A stretch of 60,297 bases of DNA from positions 1-60,297 of the forward strand of contig NZ_QGKS01000182.1 of NCBI RefSeq assembly GCF_003172935.1, given 5' to 3'. A model generated the notes under the pieces. That model was not told where the DNA came from. It did no database searches and worked only from the letters and a program-made list of their open reading frames with translations. Below are positions 26,071 to 34,868 of the stretch, piece after piece (position 1 is the first letter of the stretch; each line of letters begins with the position of its first letter). The position numbers and the translations under genes are program-made. The DNA is from Micromonospora sicca (GTDB lineage Bacteria > Actinomycetota > Actinomycetes > Mycobacteriales > Micromonosporaceae).

Positions 26071-26937
26071 TCAGCGCGACACGGCGTCGTCGACCACGTC
26101 GGCGAGGCGTCGCAGCCGGTCGACCGAGATCGTGCGCAGGTCGTCGGCCATGGTCGGACTGCCGACCACCGAGGCCCAGACCGCGCGGCCGGCGAGGAAA
26201 CCCGAGGCCCCGGCCCGGCAGGCGAGTCGCACGGCTTCGGGAAAAACCTCCGCGGGTACGCCGGAGGACAGCACCACCCATGGGCTGCTGATGGCTGACG
26301 ACAGCGAGGCGCACCCGGCGGTGATCTCGTCCGGGGTGCCCTTGCCGTGAGTTGGTACCTCCGACTTGTAGAGGTCGGCACCGAGGGCGCCCAGCTCGCG
26401 GGCAGCCGCATGGATTCCCGCTTCGTGGTCGTACGCGCCGCCCTCGCGGGGGCCACGGGACACCGGCTCGATGATGCTGATCAGCCCGGCCTCGCGGCAG
26501 CGGGCGACGAAGTCGGTCACCATGGCGATCCGGGGTTCCGGCGACTCATCCGGTCGGTAGAGCACGAGCAGCTTGAGGGCCTTCGCGCCCTCCTTTCGTA
26601 CGGTCGCGGGGTCGACCTCGGGGTCGATCACCACGTCTGCGACGAACTCGGTGGCGCTCGGGGTGAACGCGTCGGCCGCCACGATCAGGGCGCAGGACGG
26701 GTCGACGGCGTTGTCCGCGATCACCGCGTCCCAGCCGAACTGCTTGTCGATGAGGATCGCGGACGCGTAGGGGCTCAGCGCGCGTGCCGCGTCCACCTTG
26801 AACGCGGTCAGCTGCGCGTCGGTCACCGGCTCCGGCTGGTGTGCGGCGAACATGGCCCGCAGCGCCTCGCGCTGATCGACGGCGAGCATGGCGTAGCCGC
26901 CCGAGGGGCGGGCGAGGATCGAGGGGTCGACGGTCAC
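26071..26937 (-). CDS. Class I aldolase, YihT (6-deoxy-6-sulfofructose-1-phosphate aldolase)-like
   Basis: The product has 288 residues; the GTG at 26937 has GGAGGAA just upstream. Motifs SGGYAMLAVDQREALR, ALSPYASAILID, KALKLLVLYR, SIIEPV, ADLYKSEVP, VLSSGVPAE and GASGFLAGRAVWASVVG run the length of the protein. They recall E. coli YihT more than LacD tagatose-bisphosphate aldolases. Lys191 in LYKSEVP is the expected Schiff-base residue. YihT splits sulfofructose-1-phosphate into dihydroxyacetone phosphate and sulfolactaldehyde. The gene heads an arm diverging from a DeoR regulator, with a palindrome between. The similarity is from memory; a related phosphosugar is possible. Confidence 0.75.
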   Translation of the reverse strand: MTVDPSILARPSGGYAMLAVDQREALRAMFAAHQPEPVTDAQLTAFKVDAARALSPYASAILIDKQFGWDAVIADNAVDPSCALIVAADAFTPSATEFVADVVIDPEVDPATVRKEGAKALKLLVLYRPDESPEPRIAMVTDFVARCREAGLISIIEPVSRGPREGGAYDHEAGIHAAARELGALGADLYKSEVPTHGKGTPDEITAGCASLSSAISSPWVVLSSGVPAEVFPEAVRLACRAGASGFLAGRAVWASVVGSPTMADDLRTISVDRLRRLADVVDDAVSR

Positions 26938-27004
26938 TGTTCCTCCAGCGCGAGAGCGGCCGGCGCGTCGCCGAGGTCGGCGACGTCGAGGCGCTGAGAT
27001 CAAA

Positions 27005-27026
27005 GGATGTTTGAAAAGTAACATCC
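27005..27026. promoter_or_regulatory. Palindrome GGATGTT-N8-AACATCC, candidate DeoR operator
   Basis: Perfect 7-base arms at 27005-27011 and 27020-27026 surround an A/T-rich 8-base core. The site sits in the 124-base region between the divergent aldolase operon and the DeoR gene, about 68 bases from the aldolase start and 35 from the DeoR start. It is well placed to repress both. Confidence 0.6.
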
Positions 27027-27061
27027 GTTGGTAGCCGAAGAACAGAGGCTAGACTGCGGAC

Positions 27062-27844
27062 GTGTCAGTGGAAGCCATGCGCTACGACGGCGCCCCGCAG
27101 CGGCGGACGCACATCATGGCCGCGCTGCGCCGGGCCGGGTTCCTCTCGGTCGCCGACATCAGCGCCCAGCTCGGCGTCTCGCAGATGACGATCCGCCGTG
27201 ACCTGCGGCGACTCGCCGAGAGTGGCGAGGTTCTGCTGGTTCATGGCGGCGTCAGTCTTCCGCAGGGCGGCGTCGGGGGCCCGGGGTACGCGTCCCGCGC
27301 GCTCAGTCACGCCGGCGCCAAACTGGCGATCGGCGCTGCGGCGGCTCGCCTGGTCCAGCCGGGCGACACGATCGGCATCGACAGTGGCACGACCGCGGCC
27401 GAGGTGGCCCGAGCGCTGCCCGAGGACTTCGACGGCTGCGTGATCACCCACTCCGTCCCTGTGCTTGCCCACATGCTGTCCCGGCCCAGGTCAAGGGTCA
27501 TCGGAATCGGCGGCGAGCTGCTGCATGACAATCAGGCGATGGTGGGTTTCGCCGCGCTGGATCTCGTCAAGCGCATGCGGGTGCGCCTGCTGTTCCTCGG
27601 CGCGAGCGCGGTCGACGAGCGGGGTGCGTACGTGCGCTCGCAGGTTGAGCTGAGCGCCAAGCACGCCCTCATGGACATCGCCGACGAGGTCGTGCTGCTC
27701 GCCGACGCGAGCAAGCTGGCGGCCACCGCTCCGGTCCAGGTGTGCGGCTTCGACCGCATCGACACCCTGGTCGTGGACGCTTCGCTGCCCGACCCGGTAG
27801 CCGCGGCCGTACGCCGCACCGGCACCCGCGTCCTGACCGCCTAG
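27062..27844 (+). CDS. DeoR-family transcriptional regulator
   Basis: The product has 260 residues. The N-terminal HTH (RRTHIMAALRRAGFLSVADI, QLGVSQMTIRRDLRRL) is followed by the DeoR sensor domain (GDTIGIDSGTTAAEVARAL, VIGIGGELLHDNQAMVG, DEVVLLADASKL). Family members sense phosphosugars. The start is the first of several close GTG/ATG codons; GTG at 27068 and ATG at 27077 are alternatives. It lies between the aldolase/exporter arm and the plus-strand dehydratase arm. In E. coli the sulfoquinovose genes are controlled by a DeoR regulator (YihW/CsqR), a supporting but not decisive parallel. Confidence 0.87.
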   Translation: MSVEAMRYDGAPQRRTHIMAALRRAGFLSVADISAQLGVSQMTIRRDLRRLAESGEVLLVHGGVSLPQGGVGGPGYASRALSHAGAKLAIGAAAARLVQPGDTIGIDSGTTAAEVARALPEDFDGCVITHSVPVLAHMLSRPRSRVIGIGGELLHDNQAMVGFAALDLVKRMRVRLLFLGASAVDERGAYVRSQVELSAKHALMDIADEVVLLADASKLAATAPVQVCGFDRIDTLVVDASLPDPVAAAVRRTGTRVLTA

Positions 27845-28020
27845 CCGGGCAGACCGCCCGAACGCGGTGTAGACCGTCCACAGCGGTGGCCGAATCCGTC
27901 CGAGGTGCCACGAGAAGCGGGAGACAGCGGAACGCAAGCTCCCCCTGCGAGGCATAAGTACCTTTCGCCGGTAACGAACTCGCCGCCTTTTCTTGTTTCG
28001 CACTCTTGACGTCCCGGTCA

Positions 28021-28040
28021 CATGCGTTCAACACTGCATG
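28021..28040. promoter_or_regulatory. Inverted repeat CATGC-N10-GCATG before the dehydratase operon
   Basis: Five-base arms lie 30-50 bases upstream of the dehydratase start codon, shortly after a TTGAC at about 28004 that could be a -35 element. The right arm is part of TGCATGCA. It is unlike the palindrome at 27005, so the GntR regulator of the operon (36717) is a candidate ligand. The rest of 27845-28069 shows no gene. Confidence 0.35.
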
Positions 28041-28069
28041 CAGAAAGCGTCTACTGCGAGAGAAGGCAC

Positions 28070-29236
28070 ATGGACCTCAAGGCCGCACCCTCAGCCGCGG
28101 AGACCCGCGTGGTCACGCTGCCGGATGCCGCGGTGGCGGAGGTGCGGTGCCGGGTCTTCCGGGCGCGCCCCACCGAGCCGATCGCCATGTCCTTCGCGCC
28201 GCTCACCCACCGCGTGATGGTCTTGATCGAGGTCGAGCTGGCCGACGGTTCGGTCGGCGTCGGCGAGAGCTGGGCGAACTACCCGTCCTGGGCGTGGCGC
28301 GAGCGGATCGCCACGATTCAAGACGGCATCGCCCCGCTCTTGAAGGGGCGCAGCTTTCCCGACCCGGCCACCGCCCAGCGCGCCCTGCTCGCGCGGCTTG
28401 CGCCACTCGGCCGACAGTGGGGTGCACCCGGCCCGGTCCACCAGGCGATCAGCGGCGTCGACATGGCCCTGTGGGACCTCGCCGCCCGCCACGCCGGCAC
28501 CAGTCTGGCCCGGCTGCTCAGCCCGAGCCCACGCACCGAGCTGCCGGTGTACGGCTCCAGCCTCGGACCCACCGGGGTCGCCGAGGTCGCCGATCGCTGC
28601 GTCGCGCTCGGGCTCACCGCCGTCAAGGTCAAGGTCGGGTTCGGCGCGGACACCGACCTCGCCAACGTCGGGACTGCCCGGCGGATCCTTGGCGACGAGG
28701 CGCAGATCTTCGCCGACGCCAACCAGGCCTGGCGGCTGACCGAGGCGCTCGAGATCGTCCCCGCTCTGGCCGATCTCGGCGTCGCGTGGGTCGAGGAGCC
28801 ACTCGCCGGCGATCGCCCCTCCGAGCTGGCCGAGCTGACCCGTCACACCGGGATGCCGCTGGCCACCGGGGAGAATCTCTACGGGGCCGCGGCCTTCACG
28901 CCGTACCTGGAGGCGGTCGAGATCCTGCAGCCCGACCTCGGCAAAGCCGGCGGCGTCACCGAGTACCTGGCCGTGCTCGCGGCCGCGGAAGCGGCCGGGC
29001 GGACGGTCAACCCGCATCTCTACAACGGCGCGGTCGCCACCGCCGCCACCGTCCAGGCCGGCGCGATCTCGTCCGCGACGCGGCTCATCGAGTGGGACAT
29101 CCGCTCCAACCCGCTGCGGCAGGCCGCCGACGGCCTGCTCACCGCCCACGGCACGGTCCGCGTGCCGGACGGGCCCGGATTCGGCATCGATCTCGACCAG
29201 GACCAGCTCGACGCGTACGAGGAGCAGCTAGCGTGA
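28070..29236 (+). CDS. Enolase-superfamily (mandelate racemase type) sugar-acid dehydratase-like protein
   Basis: The product has 388 residues; GAGAAGG precedes the ATG. The capping domain (HRVMVLIEVEL, GVGESWANYP) is followed by a TIM barrel with the general base motif KVKVG (Lys186/Lys188), metal ligands Asp216 in FADANQAW, Glu242 or Glu243 in VEEPL and Glu in ATGENLYG, and a His in NPHLYNG. These are mandelate-racemase-subgroup residues found in acid-sugar dehydratases. It should abstract the proton next to a carboxylate and expel water. The substrate is unknown; a sugar acid made by one of the operon's zinc dehydrogenases is likely. The stop overlaps the next start (GTGA). Confidence 0.85.
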   Translation: MDLKAAPSAAETRVVTLPDAAVAEVRCRVFRARPTEPIAMSFAPLTHRVMVLIEVELADGSVGVGESWANYPSWAWRERIATIQDGIAPLLKGRSFPDPATAQRALLARLAPLGRQWGAPGPVHQAISGVDMALWDLAARHAGTSLARLLSPSPRTELPVYGSSLGPTGVAEVADRCVALGLTAVKVKVGFGADTDLANVGTARRILGDEAQIFADANQAWRLTEALEIVPALADLGVAWVEEPLAGDRPSELAELTRHTGMPLATGENLYGAAAFTPYLEAVEILQPDLGKAGGVTEYLAVLAAAEAAGRTVNPHLYNGAVATAATVQAGAISSATRLIEWDIRSNPLRQAADGLLTAHGTVRVPDGPGFGIDLDQDQLDAYEEQLA

Positions 29237-30684
29237 CCGATTCCATCGTCAACGACATCCTCTCGGCCGCCACCGCCGTGCGCGTGGCAGGCCGGGCGGC
29301 GGGCGGACCGCGGCTCGCGGTGCTCGACCCGGCCACCGGCGAGCCGTTCACCGAGGTAAGCACGGGTAACGGCGCCGACGCCGACGCCGCGCTCGCTCTC
29401 GCGCAGCAGGCCCTGCCGGTCTGGGCGGGCACGCCGCAGGCTGCGCGGTCGGCGGCGCTGCGGGCCATCGCCGCAGACGTCGAGGCGCTCGCCAAGGAGC
29501 CCGAGTGGCCGACGTTGATCACCCGGGAGAGCGGCAAGCGGCTCGCCGAGTCGGTGGCCGAGCTGGGGCTGACGGTCGCCTACTTCCGGATCATGGCCGA
29601 CCTGCTGGATCGGCAGGAGGCCGAGCAGTTGTCCGTCGTACCCGGGATCAATCACCGGGTGACGACGCGGCCCGCCGGTATCGCCGCGGTCCTGACTCCC
29701 TGGAACTTCCCGGTCTCCATCCCCGCTCGCAAGATCGCTCCGGCGCTGGCGGCGGGCTGCCCGGTGCTGTTCAAGCCCTCCGAGCTGACGCCGCTGTCGT
29801 CGCTGGTGCTGGCCGCGGTCGTCGAACGGCACGTGCCCGCGGGGGTCCTGTCGACCGTGCTCGGCACACCCGCCGACGTCGTCGACCCGTGGCTCTCCGC
29901 CAAGAGTGTCGGCGTCGTGTCGTTCACCGGGTCGACCCGGGTGGGGCGGCTGGTCGCCACGGCCACGGCGCCGCGCTTCCTGCGTACGGTGATGGAGCTC
30001 GGTGGTTGCGCACCTTTCCTCGTGCTGTCTGATGCGGATCCGCAGGCAGCCGCACAGACGCTGCTGGTGGCGAAGTACCGCAACAACGGCCAGTCCTGTA
30101 TCGCCGCGAACCAGGTCCTCGTGGCCCGCGAGGTGGCGGCCGAGTTCACCGAGGCGTTCATCGCGGCGACCGAGAAGATGGTCGTCGGCGATCCCACGGA
30201 TCCGGCCACCGACCTCGGCCCCCTCGCGCCGGCCTCGGACCCGGCCCGGATGGCCTCGCTCGTCGAGGAAGCGGTGAGCAAGGGCGCGAGGAAGGTCACG
30301 AGTGGAGCCGTCCCCGAGAAGGGCCATTTCGCCCCGGCGACCGTGCTGCTGGACGCGCCCGTCGACAGCCGGGTGATGACCGAAGAGATCTTCGGACCGA
30401 TCGCGCCGATCCACGTGTACGACGACCTCGACGACGCGCTGGCCCTGCACCATGCCACCGGGTACGGCCTGGCCGGCTACGTCTGCGGCGCAGACCTCCA
30501 CCGCGCCCACGCCGTCGCCGACCGTCTCTCCGCCGGGATCGTCGGCATCAACACCGGCACGCCGAACACGCCGTGGATCCCGTTCGGCGGCGTGCAGGAC
30601 TCGGGGCTCGGATACGAGGGCGGCCGCCCCGGCCTGGAGGCGTTCCAGACCTTCCTGTCCGTCGGCTCGAAGGCGCAGGGGTAG
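29233..30684 (+). CDS. NAD(P)-dependent aldehyde dehydrogenase (semialdehyde dehydrogenase type)
   Basis: The product has 483 residues. Cofactor-binding motifs PWNFPVSIPARK and SFTGSTRVGR, catalytic Glu255 in MELGGCAPFLV and catalytic Cys289 in NNGQSCIAANQ are present, as is the end motif EEIFGPIAP. The organisation resembles GabD-type succinate-semialdehyde dehydrogenases; sulfolactaldehyde dehydrogenases belong to the same branch. It would oxidise the aldehyde released by an aldolase to the acid. The GTG start overlaps the dehydratase stop, so the two are translationally coupled. Confidence 0.88.
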   Translation: MTDSIVNDILSAATAVRVAGRAAGGPRLAVLDPATGEPFTEVSTGNGADADAALALAQQALPVWAGTPQAARSAALRAIAADVEALAKEPEWPTLITRESGKRLAESVAELGLTVAYFRIMADLLDRQEAEQLSVVPGINHRVTTRPAGIAAVLTPWNFPVSIPARKIAPALAAGCPVLFKPSELTPLSSLVLAAVVERHVPAGVLSTVLGTPADVVDPWLSAKSVGVVSFTGSTRVGRLVATATAPRFLRTVMELGGCAPFLVLSDADPQAAAQTLLVAKYRNNGQSCIAANQVLVAREVAAEFTEAFIAATEKMVVGDPTDPATDLGPLAPASDPARMASLVEEAVSKGARKVTSGAVPEKGHFAPATVLLDAPVDSRVMTEEIFGPIAPIHVYDDLDDALALHHATGYGLAGYVCGADLHRAHAVADRLSAGIVGINTGTPNTPWIPFGGVQDSGLGYEGGRPGLEAFQTFLSVGSKAQG

Positions 30685-30686
30685 TG

Positions 30687-31790
30687 ATGCGTTTCCTCAT
30701 CGGACAGACCGGCGCACCGACCAGCGTCGTCAACGCCAGTCTCCGCGGCTTCCTCGAGGCGGCGGCGGATCACGAGGTGCTGGCGCTGCGGGGCGGCCCG
30801 GACGGCCTGATCGAGGGTCGGCTCACCCCGGTCACCGCCGCCGACGTGCCGGCCGCCGCGACCCTGCACGGCGGATCCTGGCTCGGCGCCGGGCGGCGGG
30901 CGGTTACCGCGGCGGATCTCGAGATCGCACTCGACGTCCTGGCCGCCAACGGTGTCGAAGGCCTCGCGCTGATCGGCGGCAACGGGACGATGGCGCTGCT
31001 GCACGCTCTCGCCAACCGGGCCGCCGCGACCGGGCGCGAGCTGAGCGTCGTCGGTATCCCGAAGACCGTGGACAACGACCTGGTCGGTATCGACCACTCT
31101 CCGGGGTACGGCTCCGCCGCGCGGTACCTCACGAAGATCGTCCCGGACCTGGCCCGTGACCACGCAGCGATGTCCGGCATCGAACCGATCCGCATCGTGG
31201 AGACCCTCGGCCGCTCGGTGGGTTGGCTGGCCCTCGCCGCGACCTGGCACCGTGACGATCCGGTGTACGCCCCGCACCTGGTCCTGATCCCGGAACTCAC
31301 CTTCGACCGGGCGGCGTTCCTCACTGCCGTGCAGGACGCACTGTGCGCGCACGGGCGGGCGTTCGTGGTCGTCAGCGAAGGCGCGGCGAGCGAGATGACC
31401 GACGAGCCGTTCGAGGCTGTCAACCACACCCGGATCATCCTCGGCGGCGTCTCCAGGGCGCTCGCCGGGCTCGTGCGCACCGAGCTGGGTGTCGCCGCCC
31501 GTGGCGAGGTGCTCGGCATGGCCCAGCGCAGCAGCGGCGCTCTCGCCAGCGACGTCGACCGGGCGGAGGCGGCGGAGGCCGGGCGGCACGCGGCGAAGCT
31601 GCTGGCCGACCACTCCACCGCACTGATGGTCGGCCTGCACCGCAGCGCCGGCGAAACCGTGTACGACCCGGTGCCGCTCGCGGAGGTGGCCGGCCGGACC
31701 CGGCCCGTACCCCCGCAGTGGCGCAGCACCAATCCCGCCGACCTCGGCGACTTCCACGACTGGCTCACCCCACTCCTCGGTCAGAACTGA
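30687..31790 (+). CDS. Phosphofructokinase-family sugar kinase
   Basis: The product has 367 residues starting MRFLIGQTGAPTSVVN two bases after the previous stop. PFK motifs are GGNGTMALLHAL (nucleotide loop), GIPKTVDNDLVG with the catalytic Asp, SPGYGSAARYLTK, VETLGRSVGWLAL and LIPELTFD. The loop has Asn where PFKs have Asp or Glu before the Gly (GGDGS type), and a PKT motif as in actinomycete ATP- and PPi-dependent forms. The phosphoryl donor cannot be read off safely. In this operon it most likely phosphorylates a modified ketose or keto acid for one of the two aldolases, rather than serving glycolysis. Confidence 0.84.
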   Translation: MRFLIGQTGAPTSVVNASLRGFLEAAADHEVLALRGGPDGLIEGRLTPVTAADVPAAATLHGGSWLGAGRRAVTAADLEIALDVLAANGVEGLALIGGNGTMALLHALANRAAATGRELSVVGIPKTVDNDLVGIDHSPGYGSAARYLTKIVPDLARDHAAMSGIEPIRIVETLGRSVGWLALAATWHRDDPVYAPHLVLIPELTFDRAAFLTAVQDALCAHGRAFVVVSEGAASEMTDEPFEAVNHTRIILGGVSRALAGLVRTELGVAARGEVLGMAQRSSGALASDVDRAEAAEAGRHAAKLLADHSTALMVGLHRSAGETVYDPVPLAEVAGRTRPVPPQWRSTNPADLGDFHDWLTPLLGQN

Positions 31791-31801
31791 AAGGCATAAA
31801 G

Positions 31802-33097
31802 ATGCGGCACAAGATCTTGAGCGCCGGGCTCGCCCTGGCCCTCGTCGGCGGGCTCGCCGCCGGCTGCGGCGGTGGTGACTCAGGCGGCAGCGCCAACGAG
31901 ATCTCCCTCGTCATGTCCAACCACCCGTGGCAGAAGGCCATCGAGCCGCTGATCCCCGAATTCGAGAAGGCCTCGGGCGTCACGGTGAAGGTGCAGACCT
32001 TCGCCGAGCAGCAGGCCCGCGACAAGATCTCGCTGAACCTGCAGTCACGCAGCTCCTCCATGGATGTCTTCATGACGCTGCCGTCGCGCGAAGGCCTGCA
32101 GTTCAGCAAGGCCGGCTACTACGCTCCGCTCGACGACTACACGAGCAAGTCCGCCGCTTACGACGCCGCCGACTTCCCAACCGCGGTCAAGACCGGCATG
32201 ACGATCCAGGACAAGATGATCGCCGCGCCCGTGAACGTCGAGGGTGTTGTCCTCTACTACCGGACGGACCTGTTCGAGCAGTACGGCATCACGCCGCCGA
32301 AGACCCTCGACGAACTGCCCACAGTCGCCGCCGCGATCAAGCAGAAGTCCGGTGGCAAGGTCACCCCGATCGCGCTGCGCGGCCAGTCCGCCGCTCTGCC
32401 GTTCACCTTCGGCCCGTTCCTGCACTCCCAGGGCCTGGAGTGGACCAAGCCGGACGGCACCCCGAACTTCGACGCACCCGGCGCCGCTGACGTGATCAAC
32501 CGGTACGCGACCCTCGCCAAGGATTACGGCCCGCCCGGCGTCGTCAACAACACCTTCACCCAGTCCTCGGCGCTCTTCGCGGCCGGCAACGCAGCGATGG
32601 AGCTGGAGTCCAGCAACGAGATCAGCAGCATCAACGACCCGAAGACCTCGAAGGTGGTCGGCAAGATCGGCGTGCTGGACTTCCCGGCCGGCACCGCGGG
32701 CTCGAAGTCGACCGTCCTGAGCTGGGGCATCGCGATGTCCTCGTACTCCAAGCACAAGGACGCGGCCTGGAAATTCATCGAGTGGGCGACCGGCAAGGCC
32801 ACCCAGCTCAAGCTGACCACGAGCGGCATCGCGCCGCCGCGAACCTCGGTCGCGCAGGACAAGACGTACACCGACACGCTGAACACCGACACGCTGCAGC
32901 AGTGGAGCAAGGCGCTCGCCAACGTGCAGACCAACGGCTCCACCGAGGTCGGCCCGGTCGGCGTCTCCGCCCCCGAGATGCGCAAGGTCGTCGGGGACGC
33001 GATCGGCAAGGTGATTCTCGGCCAGTCCGACGCCACGGCCGCGGCCAGGGAGATCCAGGACGGCCTGACCCCGCTGCTGGCCAAGAACGCCGGCTGA
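31802..33097 (+). CDS. Family-1 sugar ABC transporter substrate-binding lipoprotein
   Basis: The product has 431 residues; AAAGG precedes the ATG. Lipobox GGLAAGC ends the signal at Cys22. The mature protein has features of MalE-type binding proteins: EISLVMSNHPW, FEKASGVTVKVQTF, YYRTDLFEQYGITPP and SWGIAMSSYSKHKDAAWKFIEWATG. It should capture the sugar outside the membrane for the two permeases that follow. No ATPase is encoded in the operon, so a shared MsiK-type ATPase elsewhere must power it, as is common in actinomycetes. Confidence 0.88.
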   Translation: MRHKILSAGLALALVGGLAAGCGGGDSGGSANEISLVMSNHPWQKAIEPLIPEFEKASGVTVKVQTFAEQQARDKISLNLQSRSSSMDVFMTLPSREGLQFSKAGYYAPLDDYTSKSAAYDAADFPTAVKTGMTIQDKMIAAPVNVEGVVLYYRTDLFEQYGITPPKTLDELPTVAAAIKQKSGGKVTPIALRGQSAALPFTFGPFLHSQGLEWTKPDGTPNFDAPGAADVINRYATLAKDYGPPGVVNNTFTQSSALFAAGNAAMELESSNEISSINDPKTSKVVGKIGVLDFPAGTAGSKSTVLSWGIAMSSYSKHKDAAWKFIEWATGKATQLKLTTSGIAPPRTSVAQDKTYTDTLNTDTLQQWSKALANVQTNGSTEVGPVGVSAPEMRKVVGDAIGKVILGQSDATAAAREIQDGLTPLLAKNAG

Positions 33098-33102
33098 GTC
33101 CC

Positions 33103-34056
33103 ATGAGCGACCTGATGACGAAGCCGCCCGCCGCCTCCGGTTCCTCCAGCGGGGAGCCGGGGGCGGGGGCTCCGCCCCCGCGTCGCCGCCGGGTCGACCC
33201 GACGGCCCGGGGTGTCTGGCCGTTCGCGCTGCCGGCCGTGCTGGTCACGGCCGTGCTCGTGCTGGTGCCGATCGCGTACACGATCTGGCTCTCCGTCAGT
33301 GACCGGCAGTCCGACGGGACCAACTCGGGGTTCCTCGGGTTCGCCAACTACGCCGAGATGTTCGGCAACCCGCAGTTCTGGAACTCGCTGAAGGTCACGC
33401 TGTTCCTCTTCGTGGTCTGCCTGCTGGTGGAGACCGTCCTCGGGCTGGCGCTGGGCTACGTGATGAGCCTCGACGTGCCGGGCCGGCGGATCTTCCAGGG
33501 CATGATGCTGATCCCGGCGATCACGGCATCGGTCGCGGTCGGCCTGGTCTGGCTGCTGATCATGGACCCGTCGCTCGGCGCGGCCAACCAGATCCTCGCC
33601 AAGGTCGGTATCGACCCGGTGGTGTGGCTGGGCGACCCGGACATCGCGCCCTGGTCCATCGCCCTGGTCGACATCTGGCAGTGGACGCCGTTCATGGCGC
33701 TGATCATCTCAGCCGGGATCCGGTCGCTGCCCGAAGAGCCGTTCGAGGCCGCCGCGCTGGACGGAGCGAGCGGCTGGCGTACGGCCTGGAACATCGGCCT
33801 CCCGCTACTGCGCCCGGTGCTCACCGTGGCGATGCTGCTGCGCACGGTCGACCTCGTCCGCTTCTTCGACACGATCTACATCATGACCCAGGGGGGCCCG
33901 GTGAACTCCACGAACACGCTCAATGTGTACGGATACCACGCCGGCTTCGTCGACAACGAGCCGAGCTACGCGGCCACCCTGCAGATCGCCCTGCTCGTCC
34001 TGGTCATCGTGATCGCGGGCGTGTTCACCTGGTTCCGGCAGCGGGCCGCGCGATGA
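33103..34056 (+). CDS. Sugar ABC transporter permease (MalF-like)
   Basis: The product has 317 residues. A polar Pro/Gly-rich N-terminus of about 40 residues precedes six membrane helices. The conserved coupling loop reads EPFEAAALDGASGWRTAWNIGLP, and TIYIMTQGGPVNSTNTL is a further family motif. The stop overlaps the next start (ATGA), so the permeases are co-translated. Confidence 0.88.
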   Translation: MSDLMTKPPAASGSSSGEPGAGAPPPRRRRVDPTARGVWPFALPAVLVTAVLVLVPIAYTIWLSVSDRQSDGTNSGFLGFANYAEMFGNPQFWNSLKVTLFLFVVCLLVETVLGLALGYVMSLDVPGRRIFQGMMLIPAITASVAVGLVWLLIMDPSLGAANQILAKVGIDPVVWLGDPDIAPWSIALVDIWQWTPFMALIISAGIRSLPEEPFEAAALDGASGWRTAWNIGLPLLRPVLTVAMLLRTVDLVRFFDTIYIMTQGGPVNSTNTLNVYGYHAGFVDNEPSYAATLQIALLVLVIVIAGVFTWFRQRAAR

Positions 34057-34868
34057 CCAAGCGGCTCAGCGGCGTGTACGCCGCATACCTCGTCTTCGCG
34101 GTCATCTTCTTCGGCCCGGTGCTCTTCATGCTCTGGTCGTCGCTGCGCAACAACGTCGACATCACCGGCTCGCTGTTCAACCTCGCGTCGCCGCTGACGT
34201 TGGACAACTTCACCAACCTGTTCGAGCGCTTCGAGTTCGGCCGCTACATCGCCAACAGCTTGATTGTGGCCGGCGGGTCGACGATCCTCGGGCTCGTCCT
34301 GGGCGCGCCGGCCGCGTACGTGATCGTGCGCCGCAAGCTGGCCACGCTGGGCTTCGTCACGCTGCTGGCCCGCATGGCGCCGGGCGTGCTGTTCGTGCTG
34401 CCGCTGTTCGTGCTCTCGATCCGCATCGGTGGCCCGGACAGCGTGGCGCTCAACTACACGCTGTTGATCGTCGCGCACCTGATCATCACGCTGCCGCTGT
34501 GCATCTGGCTGCTGGTGCCGTTCTTCGAGGAGATCCCGATCAGCATCGAGGAGTCGACGCTGATCGACGGCGCGAACGCCTGGCAGCGTTTCCGCCGGAT
34601 CGCGCTGCCGCTTGCCCTGCCCGGGCTGTCCGTGGCGCTGACGCTGAGCTTCGTCTTCAGCTGGAACTACTTCCTCTTCGCGCTGGCCCTGGCGAACGAG
34701 CGGACGCTGCCGCTGACCGTCATCGCGTTCAACTTCATCGGCCAGGGATCCAACGACTTCGGCGGCCTGATGGCCGCCAGCACGCTCATCTCCGCGCCCG
34801 CCCTGCTGCTGACGATCTTCGCGCAGCGCTGGCTGGTCCGCGGCATCACCGGAGGAGCCGTCAAGTGA
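34053..34868 (+). CDS. Sugar ABC transporter permease (MalG-like)
   Basis: The product has 271 residues with six hydrophobic segments. The coupling motif is EESTLIDGANAWQRFRRIALPLALPGL. It pairs with the MalF-like permease before it. Its stop lies within the GTGA overlap with the first zinc dehydrogenase, which shows that transport and catabolic genes form one unit. Confidence 0.88.
   Translation: MTKRLSGVYAAYLVFAVIFFGPVLFMLWSSLRNNVDITGSLFNLASPLTLDNFTNLFERFEFGRYIANSLIVAGGSTILGLVLGAPAAYVIVRRKLATLGFVTLLARMAPGVLFVLPLFVLSIRIGGPDSVALNYTLLIVAHLIITLPLCIWLLVPFFEEIPISIEESTLIDGANAWQRFRRIALPLALPGLSVALTLSFVFSWNYFLFALALANERTLPLTVIAFNFIGQGSNDFGGLMAASTLISAPALLLTIFAQRWLVRGITGGAVK

Noticed and set aside
28006..29232. 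Extension of the aldehyde dehydrogenase frame upstream over the dehydratase gene
   Set aside because: The upstream part lacks any family motif. The GTG at 29233 in a GTGA overlap gives the normal family length.
31802..34868. Missing ATPase taken as a sign of a broken sugar importer
   Set aside because: Family-1 sugar importers of actinomycetes often lack a local ATPase and share an MsiK-type protein, and all three genes present are intact.
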